Shown here: one piece after another, positions 34,604 to 43,304 of the stretch | Position numbering within the stretch: position 1 is the first letter of the stretch | How the letters are laid out: each line of letters begins with the position of its first letter | DNA from: CAZOKZ01 sp964580585 | GTDB taxonomy: Bacteria > Sumerlaeota > Sumerlaeia > SLMS01 > JAHLLQ01 | Direction: 5' to 3' | Length of the DNA stretch: 64,000 nucleotides | NCBI GenBank assembly: GCA_964580585.1 | Contig: CAZOKZ010000014.1 | Span: 1 to 64,000, forward strand | The notes under the pieces: generated by a model | The model's database searches: none | What the model saw: only the letters and a program-made list of their open reading frames with translations | Told to the model about the DNA's origin: nothing | Program-made: the position numbers and the translations under genes

Positions 34604-37252
34604 ATGAAAAAAATCACGTACCTGAATTTTCATCCGGCATTTTCGCCTCCTCGGTCGGGGGGCGAGCTTCGGTACGTGCATTTGGCGACGCGGTTGTCTG
34701 AAACATTCAACGTGCGCATGGTGAACCCAACGTTTGGACACGCGCAACGCGAGGAAATCGAACACACGCCAACGTGCATTGAAACGCGTTTGCCAAAAAC
34801 GAAGCGTTACAATTTCTGGCACCAGTTTTTCGACCGCACGGCAAAGTTCAAGGAATGCTCGGCGTTGGTCAGCTCGCTATCGGTGCGCGCGCACCGCGAG
34901 TACATGGAAGAAGCCGCACGCCAGACCAGTAATGCGGACATTGTAATTCACGCCAGCCCGTTTATGGGCTCGGCGTATCCTCGCGCCCGGCGCGAAGGCC
35001 AATTGCTGATCTACGATTCGTACAACGTCGAAGCCAAGTTAATGGCCGAAGCGCTCGGCAACGGCCTTTGGGGTAAATGGGGCACCGGCGTGATCAAACG
35101 CGTCGAAGGTAACCTCGCCCGCAACGCGCATCTGGTGTTGGTGTGCAGCCGCGAAGATGGCGACGAAATGGCGGAGCTGTACAAGATCGACCGATCGAAA
35201 ATTGTTGTCGTTCCGAACGGCGTGGACGTCGAGGCGATGCGTCCTGGAAACCAAGCCGACCGCGATTTTGCCCGTAACCGTTTGGGTGTGGCGCAAAATC
35301 GTATGGCGGCGGTTTTCATTGGCAGTTTCCACCCGCCAAACATCGAAGCCGCCGAATTCATTATCAACGAAGTCGCGCCGAGTTTCGGCGGCGTGGATTT
35401 TTTGATCGCGGGCAAAGCGTGCGATCCATTCATGCACCAACCCGTTTCGCCGAACGTGAAACTGCTCGGTTTGGTGAGTGAAGAAACGCGCAACGATTTG
35501 CTGTTCGGTTGCGACATCGCATTGAACCCGATGTTTTCGGGCAGCGGCACGAATTTGAAGATGCTGGATTTTTTTGCGGTTGGATTGCCTGTCATATCGA
35601 CACCGATTGGAGCGCGTGGACTCGACGTAACGAGCGGCGAGCAAGCCATGGTGGTCGAAGGCAAGTATTTCGTGCGTTGTATGCAGGACATTATTTCGGA
35701 CACTGAACGCCGTCGGCAATTACGCGTGAAGGGCCGCGAACACGCCGAAAATAAGTTTTCGTGGAAAGTCATCGCGGATAATTTGCGCGATTTGCTGGAA
35801 TTAAAAACAACGCGGCGTGTGCTGATGTTGAACGATTTTGCCATGTCGCCGGTGAATTCGGGCGGCCGGGTGCGTTTGGAAGCCGTTGGCAAGCATGTTT
35901 CGGAAACGGTTGCGCCCGTGACGATGTTGACGCTGACCAAGGAAGGTTCCGGTCGGCATGTACAGCATAGCGCGAAGTTGGAAGAGTTGAACGTTCCGCG
36001 TTCGCGATGGCATGGTTGGATGGATGCGTTGCTGGCCGATCGCAGTGGTGTCAGCGCCGACGATGTGTCCGCATTGTTGTTCACGTGGCTTTCGCCCGCA
36101 TACAAACGCGCGGTAAAACGTGAATTGCCGTTCGCCGATGTGCTGGTGTTGAACCATTGTTACATGTGGAATTTCGCGAAGAAAATTCACGGTAAATTGC
36201 CCGTGGTGTATGAATCGTATAATGTGGAAACAGTCCTGAAAAGAGCGCTGTTTCCGAAAAATTCGGTTGGGCGGTTTCTGGCGGGGACGGTGGAAAAAGC
36301 GGAACGCGCATTGATGCGCGAAGCGGCCTTTACGTCTTGCGTAGCGCGTAGTGACCTGAAGCAATTCATCGAGGAACTCGGCGCCGATCCGGCAAAGACA
36401 ATATTGGCCGATAACGGCGTGTATGCCAATGAGTTGCAGCCATTGCCCATGGAAGAACGCGCAACGTGGCGGCGCGGAATCGGCATGAAAGACGAAGTTG
36501 CGTGTGTCTTCTTAGGCAGTGGGCATCCCCCGAATGCTGAGGCGGCGCGATTCATTATCAACGACGTTGCGCCTACGAATCCCGAATGTATTTTCCTGAT
36601 TGTCGGCAGCGTCTGCGGTTGGTTTTACAATCAGACAGTGCCCGAAAATGTGGTGATGATGGGTGAAGTCGAACCGCATGTGAAAGATTTCCTGATGCGC
36701 GCGGCAGACATTGCGCTCAACCCCTTGTTCCAAGGTTCCGGTTCAAGTTTGAAAGTGCCCGAGTATCTGCGCGCGGGATTGCCGGTGATTAGTTTGCCCG
36801 TGGGGGCGCGCGGTTTTGCTGCCGAAGACGAGAAAACCATCATTATTTGCGAGAAAGACGCGTTTGCCGCCGAAGTGCGTAAGTTGGCTGCCGACGTCGA
36901 GCGACGCAAGCAATTGGCCGATGAGGGACGGAGAATCGTCGAGCAACAATTCGATTGGGCTGCGACGTTGCACGAGTTGTCGAATAACTTGCGTCGCGTG
37001 ATGGGGAAAAAAGTAGATATACCTTCCAAATCGGTTGAGTCGAAAGAGACGGAGAATCCAGCAAAAGCAAATATGGTTGAGTCGGACGATCAGGTTGAGC
37101 AGGAGGAAATTGTACCACCGGTGGCAATTAGTCTGAATACTCAGATCCCGTCGCGAAAGAAAAAAACGTATCGCGAAGCCGCGTTGAATGGAAACGGGCG
37201 ACAGAATCGTCGCGGCGGCAGGCGCAAATCGCGGGCGCGTTCACGAAAGTAA
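34604..37252 (+). CDS. Tandem double-domain GT4-type glycosyltransferase
   Basis: 882 residues with two complete GT-B units in one chain. Unit 1 covers about 1-400 (FHPAFSPPRSGGELRYVHLA, VVVPNGVDVEAM, GSFHPPNIEAAEFIINEVAP, GSGTNLKMLDFFAVGLPVIS). Unit 2 covers about 404-790 (VLMLNDFAMSPVNSGGRVRL, GSGHPPNAEAARFIINDVAP, GSGSSLKVPEYLRAGLPVIS). The parallel motifs show internal duplication. The last ~80 residues are a lysine/arginine-rich tail with QNRRGGRRKSRARSRK at the end, absent from ordinary family members and perhaps binding RNA, phosphate or membranes. The ATG at 34604 is chosen because the upstream part of the frame overlaps aroC. Two consecutive transfers in polysaccharide synthesis are the likely role. 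A nucleotidyltransferase follows 7 bp downstream. Confidence 0.85.
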   Translation: MKKITYLNFHPAFSPPRSGGELRYVHLATRLSETFNVRMVNPTFGHAQREEIEHTPTCIETRLPKTKRYNFWHQFFDRTAKFKECSALVSSLSVRAHREYMEEAARQTSNADIVIHASPFMGSAYPRARREGQLLIYDSYNVEAKLMAEALGNGLWGKWGTGVIKRVEGNLARNAHLVLVCSREDGDEMAELYKIDRSKIVVVPNGVDVEAMRPGNQADRDFARNRLGVAQNRMAAVFIGSFHPPNIEAAEFIINEVAPSFGGVDFLIAGKACDPFMHQPVSPNVKLLGLVSEETRNDLLFGCDIALNPMFSGSGTNLKMLDFFAVGLPVISTPIGARGLDVTSGEQAMVVEGKYFVRCMQDIISDTERRRQLRVKGREHAENKFSWKVIADNLRDLLELKTTRRVLMLNDFAMSPVNSGGRVRLEAVGKHVSETVAPVTMLTLTKEGSGRHVQHSAKLEELNVPRSRWHGWMDALLADRSGVSADDVSALLFTWLSPAYKRAVKRELPFADVLVLNHCYMWNFAKKIHGKLPVVYESYNVETVLKRALFPKNSVGRFLAGTVEKAERALMREAAFTSCVARSDLKQFIEELGADPAKTILADNGVYANELQPLPMEERATWRRGIGMKDEVACVFLGSGHPPNAEAARFIINDVAPTNPECIFLIVGSVCGWFYNQTVPENVVMMGEVEPHVKDFLMRAADIALNPLFQGSGSSLKVPEYLRAGLPVISLPVGARGFAAEDEKTIIICEKDAFAAEVRKLAADVERRKQLADEGRRIVEQQFDWAATLHELSNNLRRVMGKKVDIPSKSVESKETENPAKANMVESDDQVEQEEIVPPVAISLNTQIPSRKKKTYREAALNGNGRQNRRGGRRKSRARSRK

Positions 37253-37259
37253 GGCATTC

Positions 37260-37988
37260 ATGATAAGTGAATCGAACACAACTGCGCCGCCGCGCGCCGT
37301 TATTTTGTGCGGTGGCAAGGGTACGCGTCTCCGTCCCTATACGACGGTGTTGCCCAAGCCATTGATGCCCATTGGTAATCGCCCGATTTTGGAAGTCGTG
37401 CTGAATTCCCTTAAAAAAGCCGGGATTGTGAATGTCACGCTTTGCGTTGGGCATCTTGCCGAGTTGATTCGCGCGTTCTTTGGGGACGGAGAAAAACTGG
37501 GTCTGAATATCGAGTATTCCATGGAAGACAAACCGCTCGGGACAATTGGTCCTCTCGCGTTTATTGAAAATTTAGGCGAGAATTTTCTCGTGATGAACGG
37601 CGACGTGCTGACAGATTTAAATCCGATGACGCTATTCGAGGCGCACTTGGCCAAGGGTTGCGACTTGACGGTGGCGACGCACGAACGCGAGGCGAAAATC
37701 GATTTTGGTGTTCTCAGCGTGCGTGAAGGATGTGACGAGGTGCAGGGTTTCGTGGAAAAACCGTGCCATCGTTACGAAGTGTCCATGGGTGTGTATGCGA
37801 TGAATCGAAGCGTTCTGGAGCACTTTGCGCGCGGCGAAGCATTCGGGTTCGATCAGTTGGTGCTGACATTGCTTGCGAAAAAACGCTCCGTGCATCGCAT
37901 GCGGCATGACGGCGTGTGGTTCGATATTGGTCGGCTCGAAGATTATGATCTGGCGCAGAGCGATCCGCGCTGGGGAGGCGAACAATGA
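37260..37988 (+). CDS. Sugar-phosphate nucleotidyltransferase
   Basis: 242 residues from ATG at 37260. The N-terminal signature VILCGGKGTRLRPYTTVLPK and PLMPIGNRPILEVVL identifies the NTP_transferase family (GlmU/ManC/RfbA-like), which activates sugar 1-phosphates. Metal-binding aspartates lie in MNGDVLTDLNP and in DGVWFDIGRLEDYDLA near the end. The protein has only the nucleotidyltransferase domain, without a left-handed helix or hexapeptide tail, and its size fits mannose-1-phosphate guanylyltransferase-like members. A GGGGACGGAG copy at 37482-37491 encodes GDGE in the loop AFFGDGEKLGLNIEY. Its stop overlaps the epimerase start by four bases, indicating coupled translation and shared nucleotide-sugar metabolism. 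Confidence 0.9.
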   Translation: MISESNTTAPPRAVILCGGKGTRLRPYTTVLPKPLMPIGNRPILEVVLNSLKKAGIVNVTLCVGHLAELIRAFFGDGEKLGLNIEYSMEDKPLGTIGPLAFIENLGENFLVMNGDVLTDLNPMTLFEAHLAKGCDLTVATHEREAKIDFGVLSVREGCDEVQGFVEKPCHRYEVSMGVYAMNRSVLEHFARGEAFGFDQLVLTLLAKKRSVHRMRHDGVWFDIGRLEDYDLAQSDPRWGGEQ

Positions 37989-38989
37989 CTCCGTCCCCCA
38001 TTCAGGGAAAAACAATTCTCGTCACCGGTGCCGGTGGTTTCATTGGCAGTCATCTGGCCGAGGAACTCGCGCGTCAAGGCGCTCGCGTGCGTGCGTTTGT
38101 GCATTATAATGCGCGAGGCAGCCATGGGTGGCTCGACGAAACACCCGTGGAAATCAAGGCGAACATCGATGTCATCGCGGGAGACATCGCGGATTTCCAT
38201 CGCGTGCGCGAGGCAGTCGATGGCGTGGATGCAGTGCTGCATTTGGCTGCGTTGATCGGAATTCCTTACTCTTATCATGCGCCTGCGTCGTACGTGAGCA
38301 CGAACATCAACGGCACATTGAATGTATTGCAAGCCGCGCGTGAATGCGAAACGCCGCGTGTGATGACCACGTCAACGAGCGAAACATACGGCACGGCGCT
38401 CTCCGTCCCCATCGGTGAAAATCATCCGCTTCAGGCGCAATCGCCGTATTCCGCGACAAAGATTGCGGCGGATAAACTGGCGGAAAGTTACTTTCGCAGT
38501 TTCGAGTTGCCGGTTATCATCGTCCGTCCCTTTAACACGTTTGGTCCTCGCCAAAGTGCGCGCGCCGTGATTCCCACCGTGATCACGCAATTGATGGCGG
38601 GCGTGAAGGAAATCCGTGTCGGAGCACTCACGCCGACGCGCGACATGAACTTTGTCGCGAACACGGTCGATGGCATGATCGCCGCCATTTCCGCGCCTGA
38701 TGAAGCTTTGGGCGAGGTAATCAACCTCGGTTCGGGACGCGAAATTTCCATCGGCGATTTGATTCAACTGATCATGCAAGTCGCCGGTTGGGATGCTGAA
38801 GTCATGTCGGACGAATCGCGTCTTCGTCCCCAGGCGAGCGAAGTCGAACGTCTGCTCGCGGACGCCGCAAAAGCAAAGCGGCTCCTCGGATGGGAGCCGC
38901 GCGTTTCGCTGGAGCAGGGACTCGAACACACCATCGAATGGATATCCGAGCATTTAGATCAGTATCGAGTGGGGGAGTATAGCGTTTAG
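37985..38989 (+). CDS. NAD-dependent epimerase/dehydratase (extended SDR)
   Basis: 334 residues with an N-terminal Rossmann motif ILVTGAGGFIGSHLAEEL, an active-site block VMTTSTSETYGTA (catalytic Ser/Thr) and YSATKIAADKLAESY (YxxxK). The C-terminal half includes RDMNFVANTVDGMI and the typical INLGSGREISIGDL. This is the GDP-mannose dehydratase/UDP-glucose epimerase superfamily acting on nucleotide sugars; the exact reaction is not determinable, though coupling to the upstream nucleotidyltransferase suggests that it uses that product. Reverse-oriented GGGGACGGAG copies sit directly after the start codon (37989-37998, giving MTPSP) and at 38401-38410 (ALSVPIGE). Confidence 0.9.
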   Translation: MTPSPIQGKTILVTGAGGFIGSHLAEELARQGARVRAFVHYNARGSHGWLDETPVEIKANIDVIAGDIADFHRVREAVDGVDAVLHLAALIGIPYSYHAPASYVSTNINGTLNVLQAARECETPRVMTTSTSETYGTALSVPIGENHPLQAQSPYSATKIAADKLAESYFRSFELPVIIVRPFNTFGPRQSARAVIPTVITQLMAGVKEIRVGALTPTRDMNFVANTVDGMIAAISAPDEALGEVINLGSGREISIGDLIQLIMQVAGWDAEVMSDESRLRPQASEVERLLADAAKAKRLLGWEPRVSLEQGLEHTIEWISEHLDQYRVGEYSV

Positions 38990-39088
38990 TTCGCAGTAAT
39001 CAGTTTACAGTTCGCAGTTTAAAGCCGATGCACACCACTGTAAAATTTTGTGAACTGTGAACTAAAAACTGTTCACTGTAAACTAACC
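38990..39088. repeat. Short inverted repeat between convergent genes
   Basis: Between the epimerase (plus) and fabG (minus). It contains CAGTTTACAGTTCGCAGTTTA and, further on, GTGAACTGTGAACTA and ACTGTTCACTGTAAAC, which can pair with each other (TTTACAG with CTGTAAA). The hairpin could limit read-through from both sides. The T-rich tail of a classical terminator is not obvious. Confidence 0.4.
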
Positions 39089-39832
39089 TCACATCCCCAA
39101 CCCGCCCGTTACTTCAATCGTTTGTCCCGTGATGTAGGATGCTCCGTCCCCACAGAGGAATGCAACGGCGGCGGCAATGTCATCGGGTTGTCCAAAACGA
39201 CCGGCGGGGATATTGCCGAGCAGTGCGTTTTTCTGATCGTCGTTCAACTCGTCCGTCATGCGCGTCTGAATGAATCCCGGAGCGACGGCGTTCACGGTGA
39301 CGTTGCGTGAGGCGAGTTCTTTCGCGAGCGATTTGGTCATGCCGATCATACCGGCTTTTGATGCGCAGTAATTCGCTTGGCCGGGGTTTCCGGTGATGCC
39401 GACGATGCTGGAAATGTTCACGATGCGTCCCCAACGATTTTTCATCAGGGGACGGCATGCTGCACGCGAAAGCAGAAACGCCGATTTCAAGTTCGTGTTG
39501 ATCACATCGTCCCAGTCTTCGTCTTTCATCCGCATGATCAAGCCATCGCGCGTGACGCCCGCGTTGTTGACCAAAATGTGCAGGCCGCCGAGTTCTTTGA
39601 CCGCGCGATCCACGAGTGTGTTGCAGAATTCCGCGTTGCCAACGTCACCCGGAGCGGCGACGGCTTTGCCGCCTGCGTCGATGATGGCTTGCGTGGTCGC
39701 ATTGGCGTTCTTTTCGCCGTGGGAATTCACCAGCACCGCCGCGCCTGCGGCTGCCAGACTCAGGGCGATTGCTCGGCCAATGCCTTGGCCCGCGCCTGTG
39801 ACGATTGCAACTTTACCTTCGAGTGAGCTCAT
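39089..39832 (-). CDS. fabG: 3-oxoacyl-[ACP] reductase FabG
   Basis: 247 residues, standard length. The classical SDR pattern is complete: VTGAGQGIGRAIALSLAAAG (TGxxxGxG), LVNNAGVTRDG (NNAG), the active-site serine in IVNISSIVGITGN and YCASKAGMIGMTK (YxxxK). It reduces the 3-oxo group of acyl-ACP in each cycle of fatty-acid elongation, using NADPH. The start at 39832 has GAGG upstream. It is the last gene of the rpmF-plsX-fabH-fabD-fabG set; acpP, which normally follows fabG, is missing. Near the C-terminus the usual ASD-x-A-x-YITG reads CGDGASYITG because a GGGGACGGAG copy (39142-39151, minus strand) occupies the codons. Confidence 0.96.
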   Translation of the reverse strand: MSSLEGKVAIVTGAGQGIGRAIALSLAAAGAAVLVNSHGEKNANATTQAIIDAGGKAVAAPGDVGNAEFCNTLVDRAVKELGGLHILVNNAGVTRDGLIMRMKDEDWDDVINTNLKSAFLLSRAACRPLMKNRWGRIVNISSIVGITGNPGQANYCASKAGMIGMTKSLAKELASRNVTVNAVAPGFIQTRMTDELNDDQKNALLGNIPAGRFGQPDDIAAAVAFLCGDGASYITGQTIEVTGGLGM

Positions 39833-39856
39833 TGGTCGTTCCTCTTTTCGGGGGAA

Positions 39857-40795
39857 TTATTTCAGTTCTTCGATGGTTTTCTGCAACGCGTCCCACGATT
39901 CGGTGGTGTACGCGGGGATGTCTTTCGCGATGCGACGCGCAAGGCCCGAGAGCACCTTGCCGCTGCCGACTTCGACGAAGGCTTCTGCGCCAAGTTCGAC
40001 GAGTTTGTTTACGCACTGAACCCAGCGTACGCTGCCGGTGACTTGCGCGACGAGCGAATCGGCAATCGCGCCCGTTTCCGTCAATGCCGAGGCGCCGACG
40101 TTGTTCACGAAGTGGCAATTCGGCGCGGCGAGCGAAGCTTCGGCCAACGCTGCACGCATGATATCGGCGGCGGGGGCAACGAGCGGTGAGTGGAACGCAC
40201 CGCTGACGGGCAGAGGCAGTGCGCGTTTGGCGCCTGCTTCCTTGCAGAGTTCGCACGCTTTGGTCACCGCGTCGGGATCGCCGCTGATGACGGTTTGCGT
40301 GGGATCGTTGTAGTTCGCGGGCACGGCAACAAGGCCGTCGGTGCTGGCTTGCTGGCAAAGGTCGGCGACTTTTGAGCCGTCGAGGCCGATGATGGCCGCC
40401 ATCGCGCCGGGACGTTTTGCGCCTGCTTCGGCGAACGCCAATCCGCGCGTGCGAACCAGTTTGAGACCCGTTTCAAAATCGAAGGTGCCCGCCGCGTAAA
40501 GTGCGGTGTATTCGCCGAGCGAATGGCCCGCCACGGCGTGAGGAGCGATGCCCGCTTCCGCCAGGACGGCGAGCGTTGCGGCGCTCGAAGCAAACAATGC
40601 GGGCTGCGTGTTTTCCGTTTGTTTCAATTGGTCTTCAGGGCCGTCGAACATTAAGCCACTGAGGGAGTTACCCAGCACGGCGTCGGCGCGTGCGATTAAT
40701 TCCTTGGCCGTGGCGTTGTTTTCGGCGGCGTCCTTGCCCATGCCGACGGCTTGCGATCCCTGTCCGGGAAAGAGAAAGGCGATTTTCTTGCTCAT
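39857..40795 (-). CDS. fabD: Malonyl-CoA:ACP transacylase FabD
   Basis: About 312 residues. It opens with KKIAFLFPGQGSQAVGMGKD (PGQGSQ) and has the nucleophile elbow AVAGHSLGEYTALYAAG (GHSxGE), the arginine in RTRGLAF and the catalytic histidine in LPVSGAFHSPL. It moves malonyl groups from CoA to ACP. The ATG at 40795 is preferred over 40801 because the GGAG upstream is correctly spaced for it. It is 24 bp from fabG and about 95 bp from fabH, all on the minus strand. Confidence 0.96.
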   Translation of the reverse strand: MSKKIAFLFPGQGSQAVGMGKDAAENNATAKELIARADAVLGNSLSGLMFDGPEDQLKQTENTQPALFASSAATLAVLAEAGIAPHAVAGHSLGEYTALYAAGTFDFETGLKLVRTRGLAFAEAGAKRPGAMAAIIGLDGSKVADLCQQASTDGLVAVPANYNDPTQTVISGDPDAVTKACELCKEAGAKRALPLPVSGAFHSPLVAPAADIMRAALAEASLAAPNCHFVNNVGASALTETGAIADSLVAQVTGSVRWVQCVNKLVELGAEAFVEVGSGKVLSGLARRIAKDIPAYTTESWDALQKTIEELK

Positions 40796-40890
40796 GAACA
40801 TGCTCCGTTGTTGATCGTTGCCCCGGGCGCGCGTTTATCGAGCAGTCCGAGGAGGGGCGATTCAGATTCCGGGGGCGGATTTGTTGAAAC

Positions 40891-41895
40891 TTAGAACTTC
40901 ACCAACGTTGCGCCATAGGTTAATCCCGCGCCAAAGCCCACGAGAGCTACGGTCATGCCGGGTTTCAAACGACCCGAGTTGACGGCTTCGTTCAGCGACA
41001 GCGGGATGCTGGCGGCGGCGGTATTACCGTATTTTTCAATGTTGATCACGACGCGTTCACGCGGCATGCCGAGACGTTCGGCGGCGGCGTCGATAATGCG
41101 GATGTTGGCTTGGTGGGGAACCAGCAGATCCACCTGGTCGGCGGTCATCCCAGCGCGTTTGAGCGCTTCGTCGAGCGCCTGGCCGACGGCACGAACGGCG
41201 AACTTGTACACTTCGCGTCCGTTCATGTTCAAAAATTCACCCGTGGGAATGGCTGGGCTTTGAGGTTGCGCAATATGGCCGTTTTCGCGGGCGCGGCACC
41301 CGAGCGTGATCAATTCGGCGCCTTTCGAGTCGGTGGCCAGATAATTGCACAAAATGCCACGGTCATCGCCGTCTTCCACCGCTCCAACAACCACGGCGCC
41401 TGCCCCGTCGCCGAACAGAATACATGTGGCACGGTCGGTATAGTCCACGTAACGGCTTTGGCCTTCGACACCGATGACGAGCACGTTGCGATGCGCACCT
41501 GCTTTTACCATGTTATCGGCAATATGGAGACCATACATGAAGCCCGTGCAAGCGGCGTTTACATCAAACGCCGGAGCCGTGTCCAAACCGAGTTTGGCGT
41601 GAACAGAGCATGCCGCAGATGGACACAGGCGATCGGGCGTGTAGGTGCAGACGATCAGCAGATCGATGTCTTCGGGTTTCAGGCCAGCGTTTTCAATCGC
41701 GGCTTTGCCGGCCTCAGCGCCCAGGCTTGCAACCGTTTCTCCGTCCGAGAGAATGCGGCGTTCGCGGATGCCCGTGCGGGTAACAATCCACTCGTCGTTG
41801 GTATCGACCATATGGGCAAGGTCGTCATTGGATAAAACTTTTTCGGGAACGTGGGCGCCAATACCTAGGATCCCGGAACGTTTAAGAGATGTCAC
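40891..41895 (-). CDS. fabH: 3-oxoacyl-[ACP] synthase III FabH
   Basis: 334 residues from a GTG at 41895 (VTSLKRSGILGIGAHVPE). The frame extends a further 21 codons upstream, but those residues are not family-like, and GGAAG sits at a suitable distance before the GTG. The thiolase-fold triad is visible: Cys in VNAACTGFMYG, His in LLVPHQANIRIIDA and Asn in EKYGNTAAASIP. It condenses acetyl-CoA (or another starter acyl-CoA) with malonyl-ACP to start fatty-acid synthesis. plsX lies 155 bp upstream, a larger spacing than elsewhere in the cluster, with a possible 8-bp hairpin stem (TTGAATGA-type) between them. Confidence 0.95.
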   Translation of the reverse strand: MTSLKRSGILGIGAHVPEKVLSNDDLAHMVDTNDEWIVTRTGIRERRILSDGETVASLGAEAGKAAIENAGLKPEDIDLLIVCTYTPDRLCPSAACSVHAKLGLDTAPAFDVNAACTGFMYGLHIADNMVKAGAHRNVLVIGVEGQSRYVDYTDRATCILFGDGAGAVVVGAVEDGDDRGILCNYLATDSKGAELITLGCRARENGHIAQPQSPAIPTGEFLNMNGREVYKFAVRAVGQALDEALKRAGMTADQVDLLVPHQANIRIIDAAAERLGMPRERVVINIEKYGNTAAASIPLSLNEAVNSGRLKPGMTVALVGFGAGLTYGATLVKF

Positions 41896-42050
41896 GATGT
41901 GTCTTCCACTTTCATATTGAATGAATGAAGTAGCTGGATGTCTATCGACTCCATTCAATAAAACCGCTGTTGAGGTTCCAAAGTTGGGCTACCGCGTCAA
42001 ACAGACATTCGCGCACGGGGGAAAAAACTCGCGGGAATCATCGTGCCGCT

Positions 42051-43079
42051 TTATGAATCTTTTCCGTCGGGTGGCTCTTCCACTTTCTGAGCGAACAATT
42101 CCAACTCTTCGCGCAGACGATTGACGAGTGAAAGGTTATGGCATTCGGCGGCCACGCGCAGAGCGTTCATGAACGCCTTTTTGTTCGACCGTCCGTGGGC
42201 TTTGATCGCGATTCCATCGACGCCCAGCAGGGGGGCGCCGCCGTATTCGGCGTAATCGGTGCGCGATTTCAGACGTTTGGCAACCGGGTACATGGCGATG
42301 CCGCCGATCATGGAAACGACGCTTTTCATCGCCTCTTGCTTGACCGATTTCATGATCATGCTCGAGATGCCTTCGGCGGCTTTAAGCATGACGTTACCCG
42401 CAAACCCGTCGCAGGCAATGACGTCGAAATCGCCGGAGAAAACGCCGCTGCCTTCCGCGTTGCCGAGGAAGTTCAGGTTCGTTTCCAGCAGCAGTTTGTG
42501 GGCGGCCTGGACGGCTTCGTTGCCCTTGGTAGGTTCCGATCCGTTGGAAAGCAGTCCCACGCGCGGGTTGACGCGCTTGAGCACGTCGCGCGCGTACACC
42601 GAACCCATCAGGGCGAACTGAACAATCTGGTGAGGCTTGCAATCGACGTTCGCGCCTGCGTCACAGATGATGCAGGCGTCTTCCTGGGTGGGAACAAACG
42701 TGGCAATGGCGGGTTTTTTGATACCGGGCAGCGTTCGCCAGGAAAACAACGTGTGCGCCAGCAGGGCGCCCGTGTTTCCGGCGGAAACCAGCACGTCGGC
42801 CTCGCCGTCTTTGACCATTTTGGTGGCAACGGCCAGCGAGGAAGTTTTTCGCGAAAGTGATTTGCGCGGCGAATCGGTCATTCGGATGACATCGTCGGCT
42901 TCGACGATGGTCATTCGAGGGTCTTCGACCTTCATAGCGCGAAGCAGCCGCGTCAAGTGACGCGGCTTGCCCACTAAGGCTACTTGCAGGTTGTAACGCT
43001 GCATGGCCAGAAGAGCCCCTTCAACGGCTGGACGAGGACCTTCATCCCCCCCCATCGCGTCGAGAGCTATTCGGATCAT
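42051..43079 (-). CDS. plsX: Phosphate acyltransferase PlsX
   Basis: 342 residues opening with IRIALDAMGGDEGPRPAVEG, the diagnostic PlsX start. Further family blocks are VSAGNTGALLAHTLF, DAGANVDCKPHQIVQFALMG, CDGFAGNVMLKAAEG and YGGAPLLGVDGIAIKAHG. It makes acyl-phosphate from acyl-ACP for PlsY (25365-25991). A strong GGGGGAA ribosome binding site precedes the ATG at 43079. rpmF, its usual upstream partner, ends 39 bp away, so the arrangement links ribosome and membrane synthesis as in many bacteria. Confidence 0.97.
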   Translation of the reverse strand: MIRIALDAMGGDEGPRPAVEGALLAMQRYNLQVALVGKPRHLTRLLRAMKVEDPRMTIVEADDVIRMTDSPRKSLSRKTSSLAVATKMVKDGEADVLVSAGNTGALLAHTLFSWRTLPGIKKPAIATFVPTQEDACIICDAGANVDCKPHQIVQFALMGSVYARDVLKRVNPRVGLLSNGSEPTKGNEAVQAAHKLLLETNLNFLGNAEGSGVFSGDFDVIACDGFAGNVMLKAAEGISSMIMKSVKQEAMKSVVSMIGGIAMYPVAKRLKSRTDYAEYGGAPLLGVDGIAIKAHGRSNKKAFMNALRVAAECHNLSLVNRLREELELFAQKVEEPPDGKDS

Positions 43080-43118
43080 CGCAATTCCCCCTGCGGCGAC
43101 ATGCTAAGAATTATGAGC

Positions 43119-43304
43119 TCAACCACTCTGAGCAGTGGACTTGTATTCCACTTTCTTATACGTGCCACACGACGGACAAATGCGATGGCGCCGTTTGGGA
43201 GCCTGGCAATTTTCGCAGGGTACCAACTGGCTGGCGTACAATTTTTTATGGGCGCGATCCTTGCCTTGGCGGGAACGGCCGTGTCGTCTTCTAGGAACTG
43301 GCAT
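43119..43304 (-). CDS. rpmF: 50S ribosomal protein L32
   Basis: 61 residues with the L32 pattern: MPVPRRRHGRSRQGKDRAH at the N-terminus, then KLYASQLVPCENCQAPKR and HRICPSCGTYKKVEY with two CxxC pairs forming the zinc-binding (C+) version. GGAGG lies ten bases before the ATG at 43304. It is a small structural protein of the large subunit and heads the rpmF-plsX-fab cluster. The YceD-type DUF177 gene often found upstream of rpmF is absent; the 259 bp up to the divergent radical SAM gene (43564) show nothing definite. Confidence 0.96.
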   Translation of the reverse strand: MPVPRRRHGRSRQGKDRAHKKLYASQLVPCENCQAPKRRHRICPSCGTYKKVEYKSTAQSG

